Both the position numbers and the translations under genes were made by a program. This document shows, one piece after another, positions 7,405-15,938 of a stretch of 26,556 bases of DNA; position 1 is the first letter of the stretch, and the number at the start of each line of letters is the position of its first letter. Under the pieces are notes generated by a model. The model ran no database searches. It had not been told where the DNA came from and saw only the letters and a list, made by a program, of their open reading frames with translations. The DNA is from RGIG4708 sp045633845 (GTDB lineage: Bacteria > Bacillota > Clostridia > UMGS1810), in the NCBI GenBank assembly GCA_045633845.1, contig JAZQZC010000025.1, positions 1 to 26,556 of the forward strand, written 5' to 3'.

Positions 7405-8739
7405 ATGAAAAAACCAACCTTTGCCATAGTGGGCAGACCTAACGTTGGCAAATCCACTCTTTTTAACAAAATAATCGGCGAACGTATATCCATAGTAGAG
7501 GATACTCCCGGTGTAACACGTGACCGCATATATGCTGAGGGCGAATGGCTGAACAAAAAATTCATACTCATTGACACAGGCGGTATTGAGCCGAAGCGGG
7601 ATGATATAATATTGGAGCAAATGACACGTCAGGCACAAATTGCAATAGATATGGCTGATGTTATAATATTTATGGTAGATGTAAAGGCAGGGCTTACTTC
7701 AAGTGACAAGGATGTTGCCGCAATGCTCAAAAAAAGCGGCAAGCCCATTGTGCTTGTGTGCAACAAGGTAGACAACGTAGGCGATGTGCCAATGGCATTT
7801 TATGAGTTTTACAATCTTGGTATGGACGACCCTATGGCAATTTCGTCGGTTCATGGTCTTGGTACGGGCGATTTGCTCGACAAGCTTTTTGAGTATGTAC
7901 CCGACTCTGATGAGGACGATGAGGATGACGATGCAATCAAGGTTGCGGTTATCGGCAAGCCGAATGTGGGCAAATCCTCTCTCATAAACAAAATTCTTGG
8001 CGAGGACAGAGTTATAGTAAGCAACATTGCAGGTACCACAAGAGATGCAATTGACACCCCCTATGAGCGCGAGGGACAAAAGTATATTTTCATTGACACC
8101 GCAGGTATGCGCAAAAAGGGCAAAATTGACGAAAATATTGAGCGTTACAGCGTTGTCCGCTCCCTTGCGGCAGTAGATAGATGCGATGTTGTACTTATTC
8201 TTATAGATGCAATGGAGGGTGTAACCGAGCAGGACACCAAAATTGCAGGCTATGCTCACGAGCAGGGCAAGGCAAGCATTATTGTTGTAAACAAATGGGA
8301 TCTTGTAGAAAAAGACACAAACACAATGGCGCAGTTCCGCGCAGATGTGGAAAAAGGCCTTGCATATATGACATATGCGCCTGTAGCTTTTACATCGGCA
8401 CTTACGGGCGCAAGGCTTTCAAAGCTTTTTGACCTTATAAAATACGTTAACAATCAGCACGCAATGCGTATTTCAACAGGTGTGCTCAATGATATATTGA
8501 ATGAGGCAATATCCAAGGTTCAGCCGCCGTCCGACAAGGGCAGACGACTCAAAATTATGTATATTACTCAGGCAAGCACCAAGCCGCCTACGTTTGTACT
8601 TTTTGTAAACGACAAGGAGCTTGCACACTATTCGTATATCAGATATATCGAAAATCAGATTCGCTCTGCGTTTGGCTTAGAGGGTACACCTATAAGATTT
8701 ATCATCAGAGAGCGCGGTGACGACAACGGAGTAAAGTGA
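7405..8739 (+). CDS. der: Ribosome biogenesis GTPase Der (EngA)
   Basis: 444 aa with the tandem GTPase arrangement unique to Der. First domain: GRPNVGKST (residues 10-18), DTGGIE near 57-62, NKVD at 120-123. An acidic linker rich in Asp/Glu (residues 167-176) follows, then the second domain with GKPNVGKSS, DTAGMRKKGK, NKWDLVEKD, and a C-terminal KH-like domain. It acts in 50S subunit assembly. ATG 7405 is chosen because AGGGG at 7391-7395 is 9 bases away; the ATG at 7396 directly abuts that site. Confidence 0.96.
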   Translation: MKKPTFAIVGRPNVGKSTLFNKIIGERISIVEDTPGVTRDRIYAEGEWLNKKFILIDTGGIEPKRDDIILEQMTRQAQIAIDMADVIIFMVDVKAGLTSSDKDVAAMLKKSGKPIVLVCNKVDNVGDVPMAFYEFYNLGMDDPMAISSVHGLGTGDLLDKLFEYVPDSDEDDEDDDAIKVAVIGKPNVGKSSLINKILGEDRVIVSNIAGTTRDAIDTPYEREGQKYIFIDTAGMRKKGKIDENIERYSVVRSLAAVDRCDVVLILIDAMEGVTEQDTKIAGYAHEQGKASIIVVNKWDLVEKDTNTMAQFRADVEKGLAYMTYAPVAFTSALTGARLSKLFDLIKYVNNQHAMRISTGVLNDILNEAISKVQPPSDKGRRLKIMYITQASTKPPTFVLFVNDKELAHYSYIRYIENQIRSAFGLEGTPIRFIIRERGDDNGVK

Positions 8740-8750
8740 GGTAAACATTT

Positions 8751-9374
8751 ATGACTTGTTTAATACTTTTTTGTTCGGCAATAGCATATCTGCTTGGCAG
8801 TATAAACACATCAATCATTGTGTCAAAGCTTATGGGCAAGCAGGATATACGCAAATCGGGCAGCGGCAATGCAGGCGCAACAAATACACTCCGTGTGCTT
8901 GGCAAGGGTGCTGCGCTTGCCGTTGTGCTTGGCGATATGTTAAAGGGCGTAGCAGCAATACTTGTTGCAAGGTTTGCATACAGCTATTTTAACGTTTCGG
9001 GGGACGAAATGCTTGCACAATATTTTGCGGCGCTGTTTGTAATAGTAGGGCACATATATCCTTTGTATTTTGGCTTTAAGGGCGGCAAGGGCATTATGAC
9101 AGGCGTAACAACAGTGTTTATGCTGGATTGGGAAATCGGTGTAATTGTGCTGCTTATATTTATTGCGGTGTTTGTAACATCAAGATATGTGTCACTTGGC
9201 TCATGCATTGCAAGTGCAATGTACCCTGTACTGGTATATATGTTCCACTCAGGTGATATATATTTTATAGGTCTTTCGGTAATTGTTGCGCTGCTTTCAA
9301 TATATAAGCACAAAAGCAACATTCAAAGGCTTATCAGAGGCACCGAATCAAAAACATACTTTGGTAAGAGGTAA
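8751..9374 (+). CDS. plsY: Glycerol-3-phosphate acyltransferase PlsY
   Basis: 207 aa integral membrane protein with about five hydrophobic segments. It transfers acyl from acyl phosphate to glycerol-3-phosphate, the first step of phospholipid synthesis. Signature motifs: GSINTS, SGSGNAGATNTLR near residues 37-49, and GHIYPLYFGFKGGKG near 98-112. It lies 11 bases after der and 5 before gpsA, which makes its glycerol-3-phosphate substrate. Confidence 0.95.
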   Translation: MTCLILFCSAIAYLLGSINTSIIVSKLMGKQDIRKSGSGNAGATNTLRVLGKGAALAVVLGDMLKGVAAILVARFAYSYFNVSGDEMLAQYFAALFVIVGHIYPLYFGFKGGKGIMTGVTTVFMLDWEIGVIVLLIFIAVFVTSRYVSLGSCIASAMYPVLVYMFHSGDIYFIGLSVIVALLSIYKHKSNIQRLIRGTESKTYFGKR

Positions 9375-9379
9375 ACGCT

Positions 9380-10372
9380 ATGACAAAAAATATTGCAGTA
9401 CTTGGCTCGGGCAGCTGGGGCACCGCCGCAGCGATTCTGCTTCGCCGCAACAATCACAATGTAACCCTGTGGTCACGCAATGAGCAAAAAAGCCAAAATC
9501 TTGCGGAGGCTCTTCAAAACAGTGAATACTTACCCGGAGTACCGCTTGATGCGGAAATTGCGTTTACAAGCGATATTTCGTGTGTAAAAAGCAAGGATGT
9601 TGTTGTAATTGCAACTCCGTCCTCATCAGTACGTCAAATTGCAAGGTCAATCAGCAAATATCTTGACGGCGGCAGTACAATTGTTATTTTGGCAAAGGGG
9701 CTTGAACAGGGCACACACCTTACTATGAGCGATGTTGTGCTTGAGGAGTGCCCGCACGCAAAAGTAGCGGTAATGTCGGGGCCATCCCACGCGGAGGAAG
9801 CCTCCCGCGGTATGCCCACACTCAATGTGGTTGCATCAGAAGATGCCCTGTGTGCGCAGCTTGTTCAGGATGTGTTTATGAGCGATGTGTTCCGCATATA
9901 CACAAGCACAGACGTAAAAGGTGTTGAGTACGGCGGCGCACTCAAAAACGTAATTGCTCTTTGTGCCGGCGTAATAGACGGCATAGGCTTTGGTGACAAC
10001 ACAAAAGCGGCACTTATTACAAGGGGCATAAGCGAAATTGCAAGACTGGGCACCGCTCTAGGTGCAAATGCAGAAACCTTTTGGGGGCTTTCGGGCATAG
10101 GCGACCTTATTGTTACATGTACCAGTATGCATTCCCGAAACCGCAGGGCAGGTATACTTATAGGCAAGGGTATGAGCGCGGATGAGGCGCAGCAGGAGGT
10201 TCATATGGTTGTTGAGGGAATACTCACTGCAAAGGCAGCATACGAGCTCTCTCAAAAAACAGGCATCGAAATGCCTATTGTCAGCGCAGCGTACGATGTG
10301 CTATACAATGGCGCAAACCCCAAAACAGCTATTACAAATCTTATGCTCCGTGACAAAAAGGCAGAAAATTAA
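9380..10372 (+). CDS. gpsA: Glycerol-3-phosphate dehydrogenase [NAD(P)+]
   Basis: 330 aa, full length. It reduces dihydroxyacetone phosphate to glycerol-3-phosphate for lipid synthesis. The N-terminal Rossmann motif VLGSGSWGTAAA is at residues 7-18. Further motifs are KGLEQGTH, MSGPSHAEEASRG, and the catalytic lysine region GGALKNVIALCAGVIDG near 190-206, with GDNTKAALITRG following. Last gene of the five-gene operon; a hairpin terminator follows. In sporulating Clostridia spoIVA often follows this block; here pgi follows from its own promoter. Confidence 0.96.
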   Translation: MTKNIAVLGSGSWGTAAAILLRRNNHNVTLWSRNEQKSQNLAEALQNSEYLPGVPLDAEIAFTSDISCVKSKDVVVIATPSSSVRQIARSISKYLDGGSTIVILAKGLEQGTHLTMSDVVLEECPHAKVAVMSGPSHAEEASRGMPTLNVVASEDALCAQLVQDVFMSDVFRIYTSTDVKGVEYGGALKNVIALCAGVIDGIGFGDNTKAALITRGISEIARLGTALGANAETFWGLSGIGDLIVTCTSMHSRNRRAGILIGKGMSADEAQQEVHMVVEGILTAKAAYELSQKTGIEMPIVSAAYDVLYNGANPKTAITNLMLRDKKAEN

Positions 10373-10394
10373 CAATTTTAAAGAATTTACACAA

Positions 10395-10428
10395 AAAATT
10401 GCACTGATTTTTAAATTTGTGCAATTTT
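10395..10428 (+). terminator. Terminator after gpsA
   Basis: A 10-bp stem AAAATTGCAC/GTGCAATTTT (10395-10404/10419-10428) with the T-run forming part of the stem. It closes the HAD-to-gpsA operon just before the pgi promoter. Confidence 0.55.
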
Positions 10429-10431
10429 CTA

Positions 10432-10460
10432 TTGAAAAAATGGAAATATAATGGTATAAT
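10432..10460 (+). promoter_or_regulatory. Promoter for pgi
   Basis: TTGAAA at 10432-10437, a 17-base spacer and TATAAT at 10455-10460. The pgi ATG is 52 bases downstream of the -10. Confidence 0.75.
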
Positions 10461-10511
10461 GATTTTCGTACTTTATTAAATTATTAAATTATTGTAAAAG
10501 GTGTGACAACA

Positions 10512-11840
10512 ATGATAAGTTTTGACTACTCAAAAGCAAAAAAATTTATTACCGATGAAGAAATCAACAATATGGAAGCACTGACCAACACTGCGGCAGA
10601 TATTCTTGAAAGCAAAAGCGGTGCAGGGGCAGACTTTCTTGGTTGGGTAACTCTTCCGAATGATTACGATAAAGAGGAATTTGCGCGCATTAAAAAAGCC
10701 GCTGCAAAAATCAACAGCGATTCCGAGGTTCTTGTTGTAGTGGGTATAGGCGGGTCATATCTTGGCGCAAAAGCTGCAATCGATATGCTTACAAATACCT
10801 TTGATAATTACGACAACAAGGGCAAAACCAAAATTGTATATGCAGGTAATTCTATAAGCTCAACATATCTTGCTCAGCTTATAAACTACGTTAAGAATAA
10901 AGAATTTTCGGTAAATATTATTTCAAAATCAGGCACCACAACAGAGCCTGCTCTTGCATTCCGTATGCTGCGCAGCCTTCTTATTGAAAAGTATGGCGAA
11001 GCTGAGGCAAAGAAAAGAATTTATGCCACAACAGATAAAGAAAAAGGCGCACTCAAAAAATTTGCCGACAAAGAGGGCTACGAGACATTTGTTGTGCCCG
11101 ATGATGTAGGCGGCAGATTTTCTGTACTTACAGCAGTAGGCCTTTTGCCGATTGCAGCTGCAGGTATAGATATTGACGCTATGATGAAGGGCGCACAGGA
11201 CGCAGTGGTAGAATATAGCAAGCCATATGCCGACAACGATTGCTACAAATATGCCGCTGTACGAAACATCCTTATGCGCAAGGGCAAGGGTGTGGAATTT
11301 ATGGTCAACTACGAGCCATGCCTTCAGTATTTTTCCGAATGGTGGAAGCAGCTTTTTGGCGAAAGCGAGGGCAAAGACAACAGAGGTATTCTTCCTTGCT
11401 CGGTTAACTTTTCTACCGATTTGCACTCAATGGGTCAGTACATTCAGGACGGCGCACGAATTATGTTTGAAACTGTGCTCAAGGTGGAAAATCCGACTAT
11501 GGATTTGGAAATCCCCGTTGATGACGAAAATACCGACGGTCTTAACTTCCTTGCAGGCAAAACAGTTGATTTTGTAAACACAAAGGCGTTCCAGGGCACA
11601 CTTTTGGCGCATACCGACGGCAATGTGCCAAATCTTATAGTAAACATTCCGCAAATAGATGCATACCACTTTGGTAATATGGTGTACTTTTTTGAAAAGG
11701 CTTGCGCGGTAAGCGGATATCTGTTGGGTGTAAACCCATTTAATCAGCCGGGTGTTGAATCGTACAAAAAGAATATGTTTGCACTTCTTGACAAGCCGGG
11801 CTATGAGGAAATGAAGAAGGAACTCGAAGCAAGATTATAA
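10512..11840 (+). CDS. pgi: Glucose-6-phosphate isomerase
   Basis: 442 aa, the short Firmicutes-type enzyme. It interconverts glucose-6-phosphate and fructose-6-phosphate in glycolysis. Motifs: VVGIGGSYLGAKAA near residues 75-88, IISKSGTTTEPALAFR near 137-152, DVGGRFSVLTAVGLLP, and the C-terminal GVNPFNQPGVESYKKN with the catalytic lysine. The ATG at 10512 follows AAAGGTGT at 10496-10503; an in-frame GTG at 10503 overlaps that site and is rejected. Monocistronic, with its own promoter and a strong terminator. Confidence 0.95.
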   Translation: MISFDYSKAKKFITDEEINNMEALTNTAADILESKSGAGADFLGWVTLPNDYDKEEFARIKKAAAKINSDSEVLVVVGIGGSYLGAKAAIDMLTNTFDNYDNKGKTKIVYAGNSISSTYLAQLINYVKNKEFSVNIISKSGTTTEPALAFRMLRSLLIEKYGEAEAKKRIYATTDKEKGALKKFADKEGYETFVVPDDVGGRFSVLTAVGLLPIAAAGIDIDAMMKGAQDAVVEYSKPYADNDCYKYAAVRNILMRKGKGVEFMVNYEPCLQYFSEWWKQLFGESEGKDNRGILPCSVNFSTDLHSMGQYIQDGARIMFETVLKVENPTMDLEIPVDDENTDGLNFLAGKTVDFVNTKAFQGTLLAHTDGNVPNLIVNIPQIDAYHFGNMVYFFEKACAVSGYLLGVNPFNQPGVESYKKNMFALLDKPGYEEMKKELEARL

Positions 11841-11849
11841 AAATTCTAA

Positions 11850-11885
11850 GCGACTGTAAAAAACTAGGTTTTTTGCAGTCGTTTT
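11850..11885 (+). terminator. Terminator after pgi
   Basis: CGACTG at 11851-11856 pairs with CAGTCG at 11876-11881, extended by an inner A-run/T-run pairing and followed by TTTT. Confidence 0.75.
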
Positions 11886-11935
11886 GCTATGGGAATAGGA
11901 AAAATAGTTTGTTCATAGCAAAAAGGCATAAAATC

Positions 11936-11963
11936 AGAAAAATCTCAAAATTGAGATTTTTCT
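11936..11963. terminator. Palindrome in the pgi-ireB gap
   Basis: A 13-bp perfect inverted repeat (11936-11948/11951-11963), AT-rich with core ATCTCAA/TTGAGAT. It could be a second terminator in either direction or an operator. Apart from this, the pgi terminator and the ireB promoter, the 358-base gap holds nothing that I can support. Confidence 0.4.
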
Positions 11964-12129
11964 ACAATTAAATTGTGTTTTGTTTATACTTGTTGCAATA
12001 TTTGTATTAAATTTTCTGCCTTTTTGCGGTCTGAGCTATTTTTACATTCCCTGTGTTCATTGTTTCGACATATTTTCCCATCTTTATATTACAATTATGT
12101 TAAAAGTGGTTCTCATAATATTAATTTGC

Positions 12130-12158
12130 TTGAAAATAATGGCTTTTTGTGTTACAAT
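12130..12158 (+). promoter_or_regulatory. Promoter for ireB
   Basis: TTGAAA at 12130-12135, a 17-base spacer and TACAAT at 12153-12158, about 42 bases before the ireB start codon. Confidence 0.65.
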
Positions 12159-12199
12159 TGCTACATAAATATAAATTTTAAGGAAAGGAACGGGCTAAT

Positions 12200-12454
12200 A
12201 TGGATCAGTATAACGAAACTTTAAAAATCAGCAATGAAAAGGATAACTCTCAAAAAGTAAAGGAAATTATGGCAGTTGTATATGATGCGCTAAAGCAAAA
12301 GGGCTACAATCCTTTAAATCAGATAGTTGCTTATCTGATGAGTGGTGACCCAACTTACATAACAGGGTATAACAATGCCCGCATACTTATATCAAGACTC
12401 GAACGTGACGAAATTATGGAAGAGTTCACCAAAGAGTATCTTAAGACCTTATAA
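12200..12454 (+). CDS. ireB: IreB family regulatory phosphoprotein (UPF0297)
   Basis: 84 aa, normal length. It starts with the family pattern of a Thr-containing N-terminal tail followed by VKEIMAVVYDALKQKGYNP, then QIVAYLMSGDPTYITGYNNAR and ISRLERDEIMEEF, which are almost invariant. In Enterococcus the homologue is a substrate of the IreK Ser/Thr kinase and affects cephalosporin resistance. The start is supported by AAGGAAAGGA upstream. Usually ruvX follows; here ireB stands alone before murJ, separated by 86 bases with a weak imperfect inverted repeat. Confidence 0.95.
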   Translation: MDQYNETLKISNEKDNSQKVKEIMAVVYDALKQKGYNPLNQIVAYLMSGDPTYITGYNNARILISRLERDEIMEEFTKEYLKTL

Positions 12455-12540
12455 TTACAAACAACATCGGCAAATCGCAGTAAATACGCGGTTTGTCGTT
12501 GTGTTGCTTTTACACAATTTTTTGTATCGGAAGGTTTAAT

Positions 12541-14088
12541 ATGAAGCTTAAAAAAAATACTGCGCTGACCGCAGGCTTTCTTGTAATAATGACGCTTGCC
12601 GCAAAGGTTTGTGGTATGCTGCGTGACATTGCCCTTGCGGGTATGTACGGCACCGCTACCAACGAGGCAATAGCATTTTCTACAGCAAGCAGGATACCCC
12701 TGTTGTTTTTTGATATAGCTCTGGGCTCGGCGGTTACCTCGGCGTTTATTCCAATTTTTAATGAATATTTAGAGCGCGACGGCAGAGAAAAGGCAATTGA
12801 TTTTTCCAATCAGTTTATTACTCTTGTTTTTGCGGTAACAACTGCAATGTCCGCTCTTGGCATTTTGTTTTCGGATGTGTTTGTAAATCTCATTGCAGGC
12901 GGCTATGATGCCGACAAAATAGCACTGTCCTCGGAGCTTGTGCGAATTTTGTTCCCCACAATTGTGTTTACGGGGCTTGCATATTGCTTTGTGGGTATTT
13001 TGCAGTCCTTTGGCGAATTTTACATCCCTGCCATAATATCTCTTGTATCCAACGGATTGCTCATAATATATCTGTTTGTGTTTGGTGACACCTTTGGTAT
13101 TTACGGTGTGGCAATTGCAATGCTTGTTGCATGGGCGATGCAATTTGTTGTGCAAATACCGTCACTTGTTAAGCTCAGGTACAAATACCGCCCCTGCCTT
13201 AATGTGCGGAGCGAGGGCATCAAAAAGGTGTGTGTGTTGGCACTGCCCATAATTATCAGCACGTGGGTTCAGCCAATCAACACAATGGTAAACATCCGCC
13301 TTGCCTCGGGTATGGAGGGGGGCAGCGCAGTTACGGCGCTGGACTATGCAAACAAGCTGTATATTATTCTTGTGGGCGTGTTTACCTTTGCAATTACAAA
13401 TCTTATTTTTCCGTCACTTTCACGTGCGGTTGCAAAGGGAGATGACGGCGAGTTTTCGTCTATTGTTCAAAAAGCCATAAGATATGTTATATTTATAATT
13501 GCACCTGTAATGGCGGGCTTTTTGCTGCTATCGCAGCCTATTATACGTCTGTTTTACGAGAGAGGTGCGTTTGGTGCGCAGTCTACTGCTCTCACATCGG
13601 GAGCACTTTTTTGCTATTCCTTTGGTATGCTTGGCTACGGCATATCCGAAATATGCAACAAAGCGTTTTATGCTATGCACGACGGTAAAACACCAATGCG
13701 CGTTTCTATGGCGGGCATAGGTATCAATGTGCTGCTCAGCCTTGTGCTTGTATTGGGCTTTTCGTGCGGATACCGCGCCTTAGCGGTATCGGCATCCGTT
13801 GCGGCAAATCTTATAGGTGCCGCTCTTGTATTTATACTTAACCAAAAAAAACGCATAATAAACAAAGATACCTGTGTATATGCTTTAAAAATTGCCGCAA
13901 GCACTGCTTTGATGGCGGCTTGTGTAGTATTTGTTAAAGTATTGGTACCGACAAATGACAAAATTATATCGTTGTTTGTGCCTGTGTGCGCAGGGGCGGT
14001 TGTATATTTTGCCTGCTGCATAATTTTAAAGGTTAACGAAATAACAGATATTATACACCTTGTCACACACAAAGTGAAAGGAGAGTGA
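12541..14088 (+). CDS. murJ: MurJ/MviN-family lipid flippase
   Basis: 515 aa polytopic membrane protein with about 14 hydrophobic segments. The N terminus carries the MurJ signature (KVCGMLRDIALAGMYG, residues 21-36, with the arginine needed for lipid II transport in known MurJ), then SRIPLLFFDIALGSAVTSAFIP. Start 12541 follows GGAAGG; an in-frame start at 12493 lacks a ribosome site. It normally flips lipid II for peptidoglycan synthesis. Here its stop lies directly before the start of an O-antigen ligase-like gene with a glycosyltransferase after that, so a role in moving another lipid-linked glycan is possible. Confidence 0.88.
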   Translation: MKLKKNTALTAGFLVIMTLAAKVCGMLRDIALAGMYGTATNEAIAFSTASRIPLLFFDIALGSAVTSAFIPIFNEYLERDGREKAIDFSNQFITLVFAVTTAMSALGILFSDVFVNLIAGGYDADKIALSSELVRILFPTIVFTGLAYCFVGILQSFGEFYIPAIISLVSNGLLIIYLFVFGDTFGIYGVAIAMLVAWAMQFVVQIPSLVKLRYKYRPCLNVRSEGIKKVCVLALPIIISTWVQPINTMVNIRLASGMEGGSAVTALDYANKLYIILVGVFTFAITNLIFPSLSRAVAKGDDGEFSSIVQKAIRYVIFIIAPVMAGFLLLSQPIIRLFYERGAFGAQSTALTSGALFCYSFGMLGYGISEICNKAFYAMHDGKTPMRVSMAGIGINVLLSLVLVLGFSCGYRALAVSASVAANLIGAALVFILNQKKRIINKDTCVYALKIAASTALMAACVVFVKVLVPTNDKIISLFVPVCAGAVVYFACCIILKVNEITDIIHLVTHKVKGE

Positions 14089-14093
14089 ACCTC

Positions 14094-15938
14094 TTGACAC
14101 AAAGTTTAATAGTAAGCCTGGTTGTTAAATTTGCAAAATGGCTTAAGGGTTGCTTTGACGCAAGCGTATTTTACAAGCTTCAGCAGCTTGTGAGCAAGCT
14201 ATGGCTTAAGCTTACCGATAAGTCCTTTTTTGCAAATTATTTTAAAACATATCCCAATATGCTAAAGGGCAGTGCAATATTTAAAAATAAAATTGTATCT
14301 GCTTTGAGAGCCTTGTTTGCAAAGCTTTATGCAGGACTGTCGGAGTCACTGATTTTCGGCATTGTAAACGATTATTATAAAAACTTTTTTACGCGCTCTG
14401 TAAGAGCATACGGAATGTATATTTTAAGTACCGCTGCGGTATGCCTTGCATTTGGATTACGTGAGTATGCATCTGTTTTTGCGGTAGCTGCCGCAATCGG
14501 AATTTTTGCAATAATTGCAGACAAGTCAATAAGCGTATTGTTTGGAGGCAGTGTGGTTGTAAAATTTGTGTCAAAGCTTTTTGAGGCGCAAATTCCAAGC
14601 GAGCAGCCAAACAAAAGCAACTCCTTTGCATCCCTGTGCGCCCACACTTGCCTGGGGCTTGTTACCGGCGCAGTTGCAGTTGCAACAAATTCTCCTGCAG
14701 CTCCCATAATGGTAATCGGTCTTGTTGTTGCAGGCTTTGCAATATACGATTACAGAGTGGGCATTTTTGCAGCGCTAATCACAATGCCCTTTGCTCCCAC
14801 AATGGGAGTTGTGGCAATGGTGCTTGTAAGCTTTTTCAGCTTTGTTATCAAAGTGCTCGGTGACCTGTCTTTTAAATTCAGACACACGCCTCTTGATGCG
14901 CCTGTTGCACTCTTTGCACTCGTTTTGTTTATATCATCGGTAACATCCTTTGCACCGATGAGCAGTATAAAAATATTTTTGGTATACTTTGCATTTGTGC
15001 TCGGATTTTACCTTACTGTAAATGCAGTACGCACCAAGGGTCAGCTTTATGCACTTATTACCGCAATGCTTTTTGCAGGTGCCGCTGTTGCAATATATGG
15101 CATATATCAGCATATGTTCGGCTTTGCGGAGGGAACAACCTGGACAGATACCGAAATGTTTGAGGATATCGAAACACGCGTTATTTCAACCTTTGGCAAC
15201 CCAAATGTGCTTGGTGAATATCTGCTGCTGCTTATACCTGTTGCGGCAGGATACATTCTTTCACGCCCATCGGCATTTAACAAGGCAGTCAGTGTGGTTG
15301 TTACCGCCCTGCTTGCACTTTGTATGGTGTACACATATTCACGCGGCAACTGGATAGGCCTTATTGTTGCAATAATTTTGTTCTGTATGTTTTACGATGG
15401 CAGAATTGTATGGCTTGGAGTGATTTTTGCATTTTTTGTGCCAATGCTTTTGCCGCAAAATGTTATAGACAGGTTTTTGAGCATAGGTGACACAACCGAC
15501 ACCTCCACCTCGTACCGCGTGTATATATGGATGGGTACAATTGCAATGCTTAAGGATTATTGGATGTCGGGCATAGGCCTTGGCAGTGACGCTTTTAATA
15601 TGATATATCCCTTTTATTCCTATTCGGGTATAGTGGCGCCTCACTCACACAATTTGTATCTTCATATACTTGTGGAAAACGGAATTTTGGGTATGCTTGT
15701 ATTTTTGGTAATAGTGTTCACGTATTACCGAATGGCAATATCCACCATAATTGCCGAAAACAAAGACAAAATGCTGAGTGCAACCATAACAGGACTTTCG
15801 GCAGGAATGTTTGGCTACCTTGTACAGGGTATGTTTGATAATGTGTGGTACAACTACCGCATAGTATTTATGTTTTATATTATTATTGCGCTCACGTGTA
15901 GTGCTATACTTATACAGAGGGAGGCCCAAAAATGCTGA
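14094..15938 (+). CDS. O-antigen ligase / polymerase (Wzy_C)-like membrane protein
   Basis: About 614 aa, with a roughly 100-residue amphipathic N-terminal extension, then about 12 membrane segments. The Wzy_C/RfaL-type core is visible near residues 410-425 (YTYSRGNWIGLIVAI), followed by the large outer loop with DTSTSYRVYIWMGT and APHSHNLYLHILVENGILG, where Arg and His residues are typical of the family. Members transfer or polymerise undecaprenyl-linked glycans at the outer face of the membrane. AAAGGAGA at 14077-14084 abuts a GTG at 14085 but sits about 10 bases from the TTG at 14094, so TTG is preferred. Coupled to murJ upstream, and overlapping the next gene by 7 bases. Confidence 0.82.
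   Translation: MTQSLIVSLVVKFAKWLKGCFDASVFYKLQQLVSKLWLKLTDKSFFANYFKTYPNMLKGSAIFKNKIVSALRALFAKLYAGLSESLIFGIVNDYYKNFFTRSVRAYGMYILSTAAVCLAFGLREYASVFAVAAAIGIFAIIADKSISVLFGGSVVVKFVSKLFEAQIPSEQPNKSNSFASLCAHTCLGLVTGAVAVATNSPAAPIMVIGLVVAGFAIYDYRVGIFAALITMPFAPTMGVVAMVLVSFFSFVIKVLGDLSFKFRHTPLDAPVALFALVLFISSVTSFAPMSSIKIFLVYFAFVLGFYLTVNAVRTKGQLYALITAMLFAGAAVAIYGIYQHMFGFAEGTTWTDTEMFEDIETRVISTFGNPNVLGEYLLLLIPVAAGYILSRPSAFNKAVSVVVTALLALCMVYTYSRGNWIGLIVAIILFCMFYDGRIVWLGVIFAFFVPMLLPQNVIDRFLSIGDTTDTSTSYRVYIWMGTIAMLKDYWMSGIGLGSDAFNMIYPFYSYSGIVAPHSHNLYLHILVENGILGMLVFLVIVFTYYRMAISTIIAENKDKMLSATITGLSAGMFGYLVQGMFDNVWYNYRIVFMFYIIIALTCSAILIQREAQKC

Noticed and set aside
6946..7638. 230-codon minus-strand frame across the DUF512/der junction
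   Set aside because: It is the shadow of two well-supported genes on the plus strand.
11980..12168. 62-codon hydrophobic plus-strand frame between pgi and ireB
   Set aside because: It starts with TTG without a ribosome site and overlaps the ireB promoter; the hydrophobicity comes from T-rich DNA.
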